64,000 bases of DNA from Chitinivorax sp. B (GTDB lineage Bacteria > Pseudomonadota > Gammaproteobacteria > Burkholderiales > SCOH01): contig NZ_SCOH01000030.1 of NCBI RefSeq assembly GCF_005503445.1, forward strand, positions 1 to 64,000. Reading direction: 5' to 3'. Of this stretch, positions 53,380 through 62,989 are shown one piece after another. The notes under the pieces are model-generated. The model had not been told where the DNA came from, made no database searches, and saw only the letters and a program-made list of their open reading frames with translations. Every line of letters begins with the position of its first letter. The stretch's first letter is position 1. The position numbers and the translations under genes were made by a program.

Positions 53380-54984
53380 ATGAAATTCGCCATTGCCCAA
53401 TTCAATCCTACTGTTGGCGATTTGGCTGGTAATGCTGCCAAGATCGTCGAATATGTGCGTAAAGCACGTGACTTGGGAGCAGACCTGCTTCTGACGCCTG
53501 AGTTCGCGTTATGTGGGTATCCTCCTGAGGATTTACTGCTGCGTCCGGCTTTTTACACCGATTGTGCCTCACAACTGGCTCGCCTAGCGGTGGAAGTACA
53601 AGGTATTGCCTTGGTTGTCAGCTATCCCTTACAGGAAAAGGGTAAACGCTACAACGCGGCTTCAATCATTCGTAATGGCAAGATCATCGCTACATATCGC
53701 AAGATCTCATTGCCGAATGATGAAGTATTCGACGAAAAACGCTATTTTGAGGCCGGAGGTGCGCCATGCGTGGTGGAAATTGCTGGTGTGCGAGTTGGTA
53801 TCAACATCTGTGAAGATATCTGGCAAGCGCAGGCTGCAGCCCTGGCTAAATCTGCGGGTGCCGAAGTGATTGTGGTGCCGAATGCGTCTCCATTTCACAT
53901 TGATAAGCAGAAGGTACGTTTTGACGTGGTTAAATCCCGTGTTGAGCAAACTGGCTTGCCCATCGCATATGCCAATTTGACCGGCGGGCAGGATGAACTG
54001 GTGTTTGATGGTCAGTCTTTCCTGGTGAATCGCAAGGGTGACGTAGTTGCACAGTTACCGCTATTTGATGATGCCATTGGTGTCTATGAATTCAAGAACG
54101 GAGACTGGGTGCCCGGTGAGGTTCCGGTTACACCATCGATAGAAGCGCAGGTTTATAAAGCCCTGACTATTGGCGTCCGCGATTACATCGGGAAGAATGG
54201 CTTCCCAGGAGCATTGCTAGGCTTGTCGGGTGGGATTGACTCTGCGTTGACACTGGCGGTAGCCGTTGACGCATTAGGTGCCGACAAAGTACATGCAGTC
54301 ATGATGCCGTCACAATATACCGCCGGCATCAGTGTGGATGATTCCCGGGAAATGGTTGGGTTGCTCGACGTGAAATACAGTGAAATACCTATCCGGCCAG
54401 TATTCGATGCTTTCCGGTCATCCTTGTCTGGCGAGTTTGCTGGACTGCCGGAAGATACCACGGAAGAAAATATCCAAGCGCGAGTACGAGGTACCATGTT
54501 GATGGCACTATCGAACAAGACTGGCTGCTTGGTATTGACCACAGGCAATAAATCCGAGATGGCTGTGGGCTATGCTACCTTATATGGCGACATGGCAGGG
54601 GGCTTTGCTGTGTTGAAGGATGTGGCCAAAACCCTAGTCTACCGTCTGGCAGCATATCGCAACACAATCACCCGCGTGATTCCTGAGCGAATTATCACGC
54701 GTGCGCCTAGTGCCGAATTGCGGGATAACCAGACGGATCAGGACTCATTACCGCCCTATGACATACTGGATGGCATCATGCAGGCCTATGTCGAACGTAA
54801 TCTCAGCCCGCAGGAAATCATTGCCCAAGGCTATCCCGGTGAGGACGTGAAACGTGTTATCCGCCTGATAAAAATCAACGAATACAAGCGTCGTCAGGCT
54901 CCGGTTGGTGTGCGTATCACCGCACGTGGCTATGGCAAGGATTGGCGCTACCCCATTACCAATCGTTATTCTTCGGGGATGTAA
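53380..54984 (+). CDS. nadE: Glutamine-dependent NAD+ synthetase
   Basis: 534 residues in two domains. The N-terminal nitrilase-like amidase (about 1-250) has the Glu-Lys-Cys triad in LLTPEFALCGYPPEDL, YRKISLPN and GINICEDIW. The C-terminal synthetase has the ATP loop LLGLSGGIDSALT and the later TGNKSEMAVGYATLYGD. It forms NAD+ from nicotinate adenine dinucleotide, ATP and glutamine. The ATG at 53380 fits the family start. A small zinc-ribbon gene follows by two bases. Confidence 0.95.
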   Translation: MKFAIAQFNPTVGDLAGNAAKIVEYVRKARDLGADLLLTPEFALCGYPPEDLLLRPAFYTDCASQLARLAVEVQGIALVVSYPLQEKGKRYNAASIIRNGKIIATYRKISLPNDEVFDEKRYFEAGGAPCVVEIAGVRVGINICEDIWQAQAAALAKSAGAEVIVVPNASPFHIDKQKVRFDVVKSRVEQTGLPIAYANLTGGQDELVFDGQSFLVNRKGDVVAQLPLFDDAIGVYEFKNGDWVPGEVPVTPSIEAQVYKALTIGVRDYIGKNGFPGALLGLSGGIDSALTLAVAVDALGADKVHAVMMPSQYTAGISVDDSREMVGLLDVKYSEIPIRPVFDAFRSSLSGEFAGLPEDTTEENIQARVRGTMLMALSNKTGCLVLTTGNKSEMAVGYATLYGDMAGGFAVLKDVAKTLVYRLAAYRNTITRVIPERIITRAPSAELRDNQTDQDSLPPYDILDGIMQAYVERNLSPQEIIAQGYPGEDVKRVIRLIKINEYKRRQAPVGVRITARGYGKDWRYPITNRYSSGM

Positions 54985-54986
54985 GT

Positions 54987-55217
54987 ATGACGGATGCCGA
55001 GACGGAGCAAACTGACGTAGATAATCGGCCAGTTACGCCACCGGCACCGGCCATTCCTGACAGTTGGCATTACTATGGTACATGGTGCGGTTACTGTGAA
55101 TTTTGTGGTGAGTATTTTACGATTACACTGACACCACAACATGATCACGCGCGTTGCCCATATTGCTTTACCGAAAATGACCGCAATAAGTTCTGGCCAC
55201 AATGGTTAGGAATCTAG
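54987..55217 (+). CDS. Small zinc-ribbon-like protein (76 aa)
   Basis: Starts at ATG 54987, two bases after the nadE stop. An acidic, proline-rich first ~30 residues lead into WCGYCEFCGEYFTITL and RCPYCFTENDRNKFWP, giving two CxxC-type pairs that should bind one zinc. Function unknown; position between nadE and glnB suggests cotranscription with nadE. An in-frame ATG at 54942 lies inside nadE and is unlikely. Confidence 0.7.
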   Translation: MTDAETEQTDVDNRPVTPPAPAIPDSWHYYGTWCGYCEFCGEYFTITLTPQHDHARCPYCFTENDRNKFWPQWLGI

Positions 55218-55225
55218 TCTGCTGA

Positions 55226-55612
<387 letters not shown>

Positions 55613-55739
55613 TTTACATGGGTTGATGCAGATAACAGGGCTGTGAAATGCGCGGCATCAGGCAGCACAGATTGGATTTTTTATGTCGATAGCATGATTG
55701 GTGGTGTCGACGTGATTGAGTACCTCTTGTATGCCATTA

Positions 55740-55768
55740 TTGCATATTAGGTAATTTTTCTTTATAAT
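55740..55768 (+). promoter_or_regulatory. Strong sigma-70 promoter downstream of glnB
   Basis: TTGCAT (55740-55745) and a perfect TATAAT (55763-55768) are separated by exactly 17 bases in an AT-rich stretch. It reads rightward into a ~280-base region without a conventional gene, ending in a strong terminator. Confidence 0.75.
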
Positions 55769-55809
55769 TAAAAAGTTGCTTGTTGTTGCGAGTGGCAAAG
55801 CGCCATGTC

Positions 55810-55935
55810 ATGGTGGTATGGTGGGCCGGAACGAGCTTGTGTACAGACTGTTGTCGCTCGTGGCCGGTGGTTGACTCAATGAAATATGGCAAGGGTTGCA
55901 ACCGCCCGCGTACAGCTAAACACCGCAAGGTGTGA
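55810..55935 (+). CDS. Possible 41-residue cysteine-containing peptide
   Basis: An ATG-to-TGA ORF inside the short transcript. It carries four cysteines (LCTDCCRSW and KGCNRPR) and a strongly basic end RPRTAKHRKV. A good ribosome-binding site is not seen before the ATG; an internal ATG at 55879 would give an 18-residue version. No family was recognised. It may be a chance ORF. Confidence 0.3.
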   Translation: MVVWWAGTSLCTDCCRSWPVVDSMKYGKGCNRPRTAKHRKV

Positions 55936-55959
55936 CGCCGAAATTGAAAGGAGCGAATC

Positions 55960-55992
55960 ATGGGCTGGATCCTGTATTTGTTCAAACGTTGA
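55960..55992 (+). CDS. Possible 10-residue peptide MGWILYLFKR
   Basis: The ATG at 55960 is preceded by AAAGGAGCGAATC, an excellent ribosome-binding site at ideal spacing, which is the main evidence that it is translated. The peptide is hydrophobic with a basic end, like very small membrane peptides. The transcript ends in a terminator 27 bases after its stop. No known family is recognised. Confidence 0.4.
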   Translation: MGWILYLFKR

Positions 55993-56018
55993 ACGAATCG
56001 GCTGAGAGCCGTGTCGCG

Positions 56019-56055
56019 AGCCGCGAGGGTTTTCCCCGCGGCTTTTTTTATTTTA
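56019..56055 (+). terminator. Strong intrinsic terminator of the short transcript
   Basis: AGCCGCG and GGG (one bulged A) pair with CCC and CGCGGCT over a TTTT loop, followed by seven T and a second T-rich stretch. It reads rightward. Confidence 0.88.
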
Positions 56056-56231
56056 CGGTTTTAGCTACTTGATCAGGCGGGCTGGTAAATTGATCAGGAC
56101 AGATGTCCCTTGAGGTAATGCTTCCGCCCATTGTTTTGGCATGGGTGTTCGAGATAGCTGATCCCATTCGTGAAGCTACTATGGTGTGGTTGATTCGTTC
56201 TCATCAACGTCCAACCTGCTGACGTTTGTTA

Positions 56232-57203
56232 CTACAGCCACCCAGCCTTTTTGAATCGCCGCCAAAGTATCACGTCCAATACAATCATCAATCCAAGCGC
56301 CATCGGGTAGCCTAGCATCCACTTCAGTTCAGGCATGGCTTCAAAGTTCATACCATAAATGCCAGCAATCATGGTTGGTACCGCAAATAAGGCGCCCCAT
56401 GCTGCCAATTTCTTGGTGATAGCGGAATCATCCAAGGAGATCAGAGATAGGTTGACTTGAATGGCCGTATTGAGCATGTCTCGAATGCTTTCGATACTTT
56501 TGACTATACGAGCCAGATGATCATAAATATCGCGATAGTACTCACCCATGCCGACACAAATTCCTGGTACCCGACCGCCGTAGAGCTTGCTGATGGCCTC
56601 CAGCAATGGCAATGCAGCATGCTGGACTACCATCAGGTTCCGTTTCAGATCATAGAGTTCTTCAATATTGGTTCTTGCTGACGCAGATCGTTCGAAAATT
56701 CGATTCTCTATGGCGTCAAGCTCTCGGGCCAGCCAGTCGATGACTGGGAAGTAGCGATCCACTACGGCATCCATCAAGGCATACAAAACAAATCCGGATC
56801 CATGCGTCAACAAGTGAGGTTCGCTTTCGCAACGTTGTCGAACATTCAGAAATCCCACTGTGCTGCGGCTGCGCATCGATAAAATGAAGTTGCGACCAAC
56901 AAAGATATTGATTTCACCAACCCGCAATAAATCGTCTTCATCAACCTCCAGCATGTGCAATACACAAAATAAGGTGTCACCATATTCTTCGATTTTGGGG
57001 CGTTGATGGCCATGTTTAGCATCTTCTACAGCCAATTCGTGTAGGCCGAATTCCTCTCCCATTTTGTCGATTTCCTGATCGGTCGGGTTTTTCAGGGCAA
57101 CCCAAAGAAACTGATCCGGCAATTTCAGATGTTCACTGATATCTTCAACGGTTACGTCAGTCAGTTTGCTGCCATTTTGGTAGGCAGCACAATTGATAAG
57201 CAT
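56232..57203 (-). CDS. corA: CorA-family magnesium/cobalt transporter
   Basis: 323 residues. A large cytoplasmic N-terminal domain is followed by two C-terminal membrane helices with the pore signature IYGMNFEAMPEL and a basic end WRRFKKAGWL. The GMN selectivity motif is intact. It should work as a pentameric Mg2+ channel in the inner membrane. The gene lies on the minus strand and converges with the short transcript after glnB. Confidence 0.93.
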   Translation of the reverse strand: MLINCAAYQNGSKLTDVTVEDISEHLKLPDQFLWVALKNPTDQEIDKMGEEFGLHELAVEDAKHGHQRPKIEEYGDTLFCVLHMLEVDEDDLLRVGEINIFVGRNFILSMRSRSTVGFLNVRQRCESEPHLLTHGSGFVLYALMDAVVDRYFPVIDWLARELDAIENRIFERSASARTNIEELYDLKRNLMVVQHAALPLLEAISKLYGGRVPGICVGMGEYYRDIYDHLARIVKSIESIRDMLNTAIQVNLSLISLDDSAITKKLAAWGALFAVPTMIAGIYGMNFEAMPELKWMLGYPMALGLMIVLDVILWRRFKKAGWL

Positions 57204-57442
57204 GGTGGTATCCGAAACGGAGACTGGTTGGTGATCGGAGCGTGATGGCGGTCAGTAATCACGGATTATTGCTATCTACCCCGTTTTTCACTCATTCTAG
57301 CGCTTTGCAGTCCGTGTCGTGAAATGCCTTGAATGCAGCAGAATAGATCTGATGGTGTAAAGAACGACTAAGAAAAGTTCATTGGCTTCATGGTAGGCAT
57401 TGTTTTGCTACCATAGGGATGAAGCTTGGAAGTGATTCGGGG

Positions 57443-57910
57443 TCAGGCAGAGCCGAGAGTCCGGCCGCTGGCTCCTTCAAGCGGTTGACCGTCAGGCCCG
57501 TAAATGTTTTGATTGCCTTCCTGGCCACGAAGAATGTTCAATGCTTCACGGTTATGTTGTAAGCGCTGATTGATGATCTTTCCGTTGAGCTGATTCAGTG
57601 TAGATGCCTGTTTTGCCTGATCTGTCAGGTTTGACCATAGAACTGCAATATCGGGATGCAAGGCCAGTAGCTTCGCTCGTGCCTCAGACTCGACAGGCAG
57701 CCATTTGGCACGCTCCATGGCCTGTTGATCAAGTCGATTGATCAATGCATCTTTTTTTTGTGTGATTTCGGGAAGTGCAGCGGTGTTGCCGTCCAACAAC
57801 AACCGATTTTCATCTCGAAGCAACGCCAATAAAGCTTCAAAGCCGACCAATTCAGCTTGTAGTGCGGACAGCTTGGCTGCGTGATTCATTGCTGCTGACT
57901 TACTCGTCAC
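57443..57910 (-). CDS. flgN: Flagellar export chaperone FlgN
   Basis: 155 residues, helical, with the FlgN pattern LSALQAELVGFEALLALLRDENRLLLDGNTAALPEITQKKDALINRLDQ. It is the chaperone of hook-filament junction proteins FlgK and FlgL. The start overlaps the flgM stop by 11 bases. The end GRTLGSA is a typical FlgN tail. It is the last gene of the flgA-flgM-flgN string. Confidence 0.88.
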   Translation of the reverse strand: MTSKSAAMNHAAKLSALQAELVGFEALLALLRDENRLLLDGNTAALPEITQKKDALINRLDQQAMERAKWLPVESEARAKLLALHPDIAVLWSNLTDQAKQASTLNQLNGKIINQRLQHNREALNILRGQEGNQNIYGPDGQPLEGASGRTLGSA

Positions 57911-58223
57911 GTTTCGCCAGCAACTCTTTTACACTGGCAACCAGCTTGTCGGCAATTGCATCGGTATTGATTTTAAAACGCCCTTCAGAAATGGCCTGGC
58001 GAATTTCGGCGACACGTGCAGTATCGACTGTAGGTTGCTTGCTCAATGAGCTTTCCAGCGCTTGCATACGAAGGGATGTGGAAGTCAGTTCGACATTGTC
58101 AGCTTTGGCCTTGCTGCCTGCCTCGGATGTATCGGTTTTGCTGTCAGACCCCGTGGGCAAGCGGGTGACGCCAGGCTTGACCCCTGAAGGTGTGATCGGC
58201 TTGCCTGAGTTATCGACTTTCAA
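57900..58223 (-). CDS. flgM: Anti-sigma-28 factor FlgM
   Basis: 107 residues. The disordered, polar N-terminal half (MKVDNSGKPITPSG) and the C-terminal sigma-binding helices (VDTARVAEIRQAISEGRFKINTDAIADKLVASV) are typical. FlgM holds FliA inactive until the hook is finished and FlgM is exported. The start codon is TTG (58221-58223 on the complementary strand) with GGAG eight bases before it. A sigma-28 promoter lies directly upstream, separate from flgA. Confidence 0.92.
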   Translation of the reverse strand: MKVDNSGKPITPSGVKPGVTRLPTGSDSKTDTSEAGSKAKADNVELTSTSLRMQALESSLSKQPTVDTARVAEIRQAISEGRFKINTDAIADKLVASVKELLAKRDE

Positions 58224-58285
58224 GATATTACTCCACAGAGAGTGATTGGCTACCCGTCATTGCGGGTACCACTTTACTATCACTG

Positions 58286-58312
58286 ATATCGGCACGCACC
58301 ATCATAACTTTA
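58286..58312 (-). promoter_or_regulatory. Sigma-28 (FliA) promoter of flgM
   Basis: On the minus strand TAAAGTTA, an 11-base spacer and GCCGATAT match the FliA consensus (TAAAGTTT-N11-GCCGATAA) in all but two positions. It lies 63 bases before the flgM start codon, as expected for late flagellar control. Confidence 0.88.
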
Positions 58313-58411
58313 GCAATGGATCACCAACATGCTGATTTGAGTGTTGCACAAAGCGACTGAGATGAGCAACCCATAAGCATGATAACAAGGGATGTAATTT
58401 GGCTTGCTACA

Positions 58412-59098
58412 TCAGGGTATAACGGAAACCACGCCAGTATCGGTCACTACACCTGTTACCACTTGGCCATTTGAAGTCCTGATCGATATTGATTGCCCAA
58501 TTGCAGCTTGTCCCAGTGCTTTCCCTTCGCCAGAGACCTGAAAACCGTCACCATTCACCAGAATACGTACCGATTGACCTGGTAAAACGGCGGCCGGGGC
58601 GCGTAGCATCTCGGCGCGAATCGGGACACCACTACCTATTCCAGCAATTGGTATCCGGCCGATTGCTTGATCAAGCATATTCAGAGGTGGCGCGGGTAAG
58701 CGTCCAACTTCCATCCGTTGAAGCTGGAGGTCATCGGCCCGAATTAACTGCCCTGCTCGCAGTGGATGCTTGGTTACTACGGCATCCCCAAACTGTTCAA
58801 TATCCAACGTAACGTTGATACTCCAACCGGCATTTGGGCATCGAATACCGACAACCGTACGGCCGACTAACTTGGTATTCGGGATTGAGAAGGGTTCCAG
58901 TTTATCGCAGGCAGGCAATGACAAATTCGCATCCAGTTTACGTGCGGTAACGGTGACATCTGTTCCGGTAAGTTGACTGCGGGCAAACTGCTCGGCGGTA
59001 CGTACCAACTGATTGAGATCCTGCCGATTGGTCGCCTGGCTGGTTGAATAAGCTAGTACCAAGCTGGCGTAGCAGAGCAGGGAGGGGATGCGTATCAT
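58412..59098 (-). CDS. flgA: Flagellar P-ring assembly chaperone FlgA
   Basis: About 228 residues with a signal peptide (MIRIPSLLCYASLVLAYSTSQA). The periplasmic SAF-containing part includes VVTKHPLRAGQLIRADDLQLQRME and the late PGQSVRILVNGDGFQVSGEGKALGQAAIGQ, ending in VVTGVVTDTGVVSV. It helps FlgI form the P-ring. The ATG at 59098 precedes the signal peptide; the in-frame TTG at 59125 would overlap the next gene and is less likely. Confidence 0.9.
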   Translation of the reverse strand: MIRIPSLLCYASLVLAYSTSQATNRQDLNQLVRTAEQFARSQLTGTDVTVTARKLDANLSLPACDKLEPFSIPNTKLVGRTVVGIRCPNAGWSINVTLDIEQFGDAVVTKHPLRAGQLIRADDLQLQRMEVGRLPAPPLNMLDQAIGRIPIAGIGSGVPIRAEMLRAPAAVLPGQSVRILVNGDGFQVSGEGKALGQAAIGQSISIRTSNGQVVTGVVTDTGVVSVIP

Positions 59099-59121
59099 AA
59101 ATTGAACCGACTTTGATCTCT

Positions 59122-59736
59122 TCAAGAATATCTAGCAAGTTGTCGATCATGCCAGGGTGTCAACAGGACGCAGCTGACCAAGCTGCCGAGCCAGGCACAG
59201 AACATGTCGGACTGGGTGTCCCAGATATCACCTTGGGTGCCAAGAAATTCGTCCGCCCCTTGACCAAGTGCCAGGGCTGCAGCCCATTCAAGTAACTCGT
59301 ACCAAGCACTGACTGCCATGGCGACGCAGATGGCCAAAAAACCGGCCATTTTGCGGCCATTAACGTGCTTGCCGCGCAATAGGATTTCCCGTGCCAGCAG
59401 AGCTGGGATTAACCCTTGGGCAAAGTGGCCGAGCTTGTCATAGGGGTTGCGTGATAGTGACAGCCAATCCTGCACCCAAAAGCCGGCGGGAACACGGGCA
59501 TAGGAGTAGACGCCGCCTATGATCAGAATCACCGCATGCAAAAAGATCAGTGTATACAACATAGGTGTCAGTGGAAAACGTTGATAGGTTGCCGTCAACA
59601 GGGGCAGGGCGATGATGACAGGGGCAATTTCCATCAACCAGGTTGGGCGGTCATAGGGCTGGATGCCAGAGGCAGCCAACAACACCAGCAAAAACACACC
59701 GGCGACAAGCAAAGAGCGGGGTGTAGTCATGATCAT
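59122..59736 (-). CDS. DUF2238 / YjdF-like membrane protein
   Basis: 204 residues with five or six membrane helices. The conserved pieces NPYDKLGHFAQGLIPALLARE and WYELLEWAAALALGQGADEFLGTQGDIWDTQSDM fit DUF2238, whose histidines and acids suggest metal binding in the membrane. Function unknown. It lies just upstream of flgA on the same strand but seems unrelated to flagella. Confidence 0.85.
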   Translation of the reverse strand: MIMTTPRSLLVAGVFLLVLLAASGIQPYDRPTWLMEIAPVIIALPLLTATYQRFPLTPMLYTLIFLHAVILIIGGVYSYARVPAGFWVQDWLSLSRNPYDKLGHFAQGLIPALLAREILLRGKHVNGRKMAGFLAICVAMAVSAWYELLEWAAALALGQGADEFLGTQGDIWDTQSDMFCAWLGSLVSCVLLTPWHDRQLARYS

Positions 59737-59947
59737 ATTGGGTCATAAGTATAGGATTGGATCGGCGTCCTGTTCACAATCTCGGTGACACGCGATGCAG
59801 CGAAAAAACGGCGTTTACATAGGGTGAATGAAGCGTTTGAACTGCATATGCATGCTGATCGGGCGTTTGCCACAAGATCGTGTACAGGTTTGTAGATGGG
59901 CACGGGGGCTTTCACACCAGTCAATCCTTGTGTCAGATTAGGTTGCT

Positions 59948-60634
59948 TCAATGTTTGGTTTGTGAATGCAGGCCGCGGTGTGGCAGATCAATGAATTCGG
60001 GGTGATCCGTGATCAGGCCGTGTAGCCCAAAATGGGCACAGAGTTCATGTTCATCCTGAGTGTGGGCACCATAGACTACGTTCTTGAAGCCAATGCTGTT
60101 GGCCATTTCCAACTGCTGTACGTCGACAATTTCAAAGTCCCAGACGATAGTGCGCAATCTGGGCTCTGGCAGGGCTGCATGCGCCAAGCTGTTGATCGAG
60201 ACGGGACGATGCGCAACCAGCATGCCGCAATCTACTGATAATTCATGTGCACAGGCCTGCACAATGTCATGCCGGAACGAGGTCACCAATAAGCGACGAT
60301 TGTGTTGATAGCGTTTCAGTACCGCGATGCTGTCGGCTTGCGCAGCCACTACCTTGATCTCAATGTTCCATAATGCGCTTGGAAAGGCATCCAATGCTTC
60401 CTCCAGTGTGGGTACTGGATAGCCTACTGCACTCTGTAATTCGGCTCGGGTCAGTTCGGCAACGGCGATACCATTGCCGAGCACACGGTTGTGAAACAGA
60501 ACGAGATGTTGGTCACGAGTTAATCGCACATCCGTTTCGATACCTTCAAAACCCAGAGTCAGCGCCGAGGCAAATGCCTCCATGGTGTTTTCTGGAAGGT
60601 TGGTATGGTGACCGCGATGGGCAAGCAAGTGCAT
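59948..60634 (-). CDS. Glycerophosphodiester phosphodiesterase
   Basis: 228 residues of the GDPD family. Active-site elements are LLAHRGHHTNLPENTMEAF with the first His and Arg, GIETDVRLTRD with the metal-binding Glu and Asp, and LVLFHNRVL with the second His. It has no signal peptide, so it is cytoplasmic and UgpQ-like, splitting glycerophosphodiesters into glycerol-3-phosphate and an alcohol. Confidence 0.9.
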   Translation of the reverse strand: MHLLAHRGHHTNLPENTMEAFASALTLGFEGIETDVRLTRDQHLVLFHNRVLGNGIAVAELTRAELQSAVGYPVPTLEEALDAFPSALWNIEIKVVAAQADSIAVLKRYQHNRRLLVTSFRHDIVQACAHELSVDCGMLVAHRPVSINSLAHAALPEPRLRTIVWDFEIVDVQQLEMANSIGFKNVVYGAHTQDEHELCAHFGLHGLITDHPEFIDLPHRGLHSQTKH

Positions 60635-60716
60635 GATATCGGCTCCGAAACATCAGCAAGATCAATTTCTGCCACCTATCAGGGCTTGGTGGACGCAAGG
60701 CAGTTAGGGGCTGATG

Positions 60717-61610
60717 TTATTTGCGAGTATTGAGATAAATTCCACCAAAGATCAAAGCGATTCCGGCTGCATGGTAGGCGTGTAGTGCCTCGTTCAAAAA
60801 CAACATGGCCAATACTGACCCAAATGCTGGCATCAGGTGAATGAATGCGCCTGCCCTGGCCGGACCCACATCGGCTACGCCCCGGTTATAGAACAAATAA
60901 GCCAATACCGATGGAAAAATACCGACATAAAGAAAGGTCAGGATATTGGGCAGGTTGATTGCGGTGTAATGTTGCTGCACAGCAATTTCATAGGCAAAGG
61001 GGACCGCTAGCACCGTCCAGCCCACGGTCACCAAGGCCATCAATAAGCCCAGTCGATCAAGGGTTGGTGGGAGCCCACGCAACAGCACGGTATAAATGGC
61101 CCAGCAGACCACTGCACAAAATACGAGTAAGTCGCCGCGGTTGATCGACAATGCAGCAAGGGTTTGCCAGTCAGCCTGGCTGATGATCAGTATTACGCCG
61201 CAGAACGAGCAGAAGATGCCGGCGATTGATCCGCGTGACAAAGCCTGGCGCTGGAACACCCAGCCAATCAGCGCGATCAGGACGGGAATAAATGAATTCA
61301 GCAATACCGCATTCATGGCAGTGGTGTGCTGGAGCCCGGCGTAGACAAAGCTGTTGAATCCTGCGACACCCAGCACGCCCAACAGTACGATACGTCGCCA
61401 GTGTTGTCGCAGCATTTGCCGTTGTGCCCATGCTCGTGGCCCAACCCAAGGTAACAGGATCAGCAAGGCAATGGTCCAGCGCATGAATGAAAGTGTCATC
61501 GGTGCAATAGCGGCATGTGTGGCACGGGCGATGACAAAGTTGCCGGACCAGAACAGCGAAGTCAGTACCAGCAAGCAGTACGATAAGGTATGACGGGTGG
61601 GCAAATTCAA
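60717..61610 (-). CDS. EamA/DMT-family transporter
   Basis: 297 residues with ten membrane helices in two EamA repeats. The first starts SYCLLVLTSLFWSGNFVIAR and the second is clear from NRGDLLVFCAVVCWAIYTVLLR. Such carriers export amino acids or other metabolites; the substrate is not predictable. No linked regulator is evident. Confidence 0.87.
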   Translation of the reverse strand: MNLPTRHTLSYCLLVLTSLFWSGNFVIARATHAAIAPMTLSFMRWTIALLILLPWVGPRAWAQRQMLRQHWRRIVLLGVLGVAGFNSFVYAGLQHTTAMNAVLLNSFIPVLIALIGWVFQRQALSRGSIAGIFCSFCGVILIISQADWQTLAALSINRGDLLVFCAVVCWAIYTVLLRGLPPTLDRLGLLMALVTVGWTVLAVPFAYEIAVQQHYTAINLPNILTFLYVGIFPSVLAYLFYNRGVADVGPARAGAFIHLMPAFGSVLAMLFLNEALHAYHAAGIALIFGGIYLNTRK

Positions 61611-61894
61611 CTCCTGACAATATTCGGATGCATTCTAAGCCAAAATGACTACCAACATGGCCCACCTATGAAGTACTTGAATATCATGAGGGCAGGTTAA
61701 CATTGTTATATTGGAAAGTAGGCGGACCAAATTCACGATGCATATTGCTCATTTTGTTCAGCAGTGGTTGAATCCACAGCCGACAGAGGCCCCAAACTCG
61801 CCGATTGGGTGGGTAGCTTCTACACTGAACATGCATGCAAACCATGACAGTATGTGGTTTGCCAACAACAGCTTGAATAACCAAGGATTGACAC

Positions 61895-62857
61895 ATGGCC
61901 GGAACGAGCCTTTTAGCCCTGATTGATGACATCGCCACCATTCTGGACGATGTGGCGGTGATGACCAAAGTTGCCGCCAAAAAGACGGCCGGTGTGCTGG
62001 GTGACGATTTGGCCCTGAATGCTCAGCAAGTGGCTGGTGTGGCTGCAGATCGCGAATTGCCTGTAGTGTGGGCCGTGGCCAAAGGGTCATTCCGCAACAA
62101 GCTGATTCTGGTACCGGCGGCGCTGTTGATCAGTAGCCTTGCGCCTTGGGCCGTCACACCATTGTTGATGATCGGTGGGGCCTATCTGTGCTTCGAAGGG
62201 TTTGAGAAGCTGGCACACAAGTTTTTGCATAGTGCACAGGAGGATGAGGCCGAACATGAAGCCCACTTGCAGGCGCTGGCGGACAGCGATGTGGATATGG
62301 TTGCGTTTGAGAAAGAAAAGATCCAAGGTGCAATCCGCACGGACTTTATCCTCTCTGCCGAGATTATCGTGATTGCCTTGGGCACAGTGGCTACCGCATC
62401 ATTCGCCAACCAGGTTGCCGTACTGGCTGGCATCGGCATCTTGATGACGGTAGGGGTGTATGGCTTGGTCGCCGGCATCGTCAAACTGGATGACGCTGGT
62501 CTGTATCTGACCCGCAAGGCCGAACAAGGTGGTATTGCAAAATTGTGGGGTGGCCTGGGCAAATTGATGTTGGTGGGGGCGCCCTACCTGATGAAATTTC
62601 TGTCTGTGGCGGGCACTGTCGCCATGTTTATGGTCGGTGGCAGCATTCTGATACATGGTGTCCCTGGTTCGCACGATGTGATCCATGACATTGCTCATAC
62701 AGTAGGTACCGTGCCAGGAATCGGCCCGGTACTAGAGGTGGTGACTCCCACATTGATCGACGCTGTGGCTGGTATTCTGGCTGGCGCAGTGTGCCTGATC
62801 GGGGTGACCATTGTGGGCAAGTTGATCAAGGCGGTGAAGCCTGTTAAGCACTGCTAA
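61895..62857 (+). CDS. DUF808 / YedI-like membrane protein
   Basis: 320 residues. The start MAGTSLLALIDDIATILDDVAVMTKVAAKKTAGVLGDDLALN is the hallmark of the DUF808/YedI family, as is the later ELPVVWAVAKGSFRNKLILVP. Five or six membrane helices follow. Function unknown. AAGGA at good spacing before the ATG fixes the start. Confidence 0.9.
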   Translation: MAGTSLLALIDDIATILDDVAVMTKVAAKKTAGVLGDDLALNAQQVAGVAADRELPVVWAVAKGSFRNKLILVPAALLISSLAPWAVTPLLMIGGAYLCFEGFEKLAHKFLHSAQEDEAEHEAHLQALADSDVDMVAFEKEKIQGAIRTDFILSAEIIVIALGTVATASFANQVAVLAGIGILMTVGVYGLVAGIVKLDDAGLYLTRKAEQGGIAKLWGGLGKLMLVGAPYLMKFLSVAGTVAMFMVGGSILIHGVPGSHDVIHDIAHTVGTVPGIGPVLEVVTPTLIDAVAGILAGAVCLIGVTIVGKLIKAVKPVKHC

Positions 62858-62989
62858 CAGAACCGATCTGGTGGTGTTCACAAACTTGCCATACCTCCAT
62901 GCGGCCTTCGTTTGCACGTAACCAGAACCGCTTCACTGAGTTTTGTCAGCGGGTCTAAAGCAGCATGATGTCGGTTAACGGATATGGGA

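Larger units (their letters stand above)
55775..56055 (+). ncRNA. Putative short transcript (small RNA or tiny-peptide mRNA)
   Basis: The region between the promoter at 55740-55768 and the terminator at 56019-56055 has no recognised gene. It contains a 41-codon ORF and a 10-codon ORF with a strong ribosome-binding site, plus hairpins such as CGGCT-GAG-AGCCG at 56000-56010. It does not resemble tmRNA, RNase P, SRP or 6S RNA as far as I can see. Both a regulatory RNA and a small-protein mRNA remain possible; start and end positions are estimates. Confidence 0.5.
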
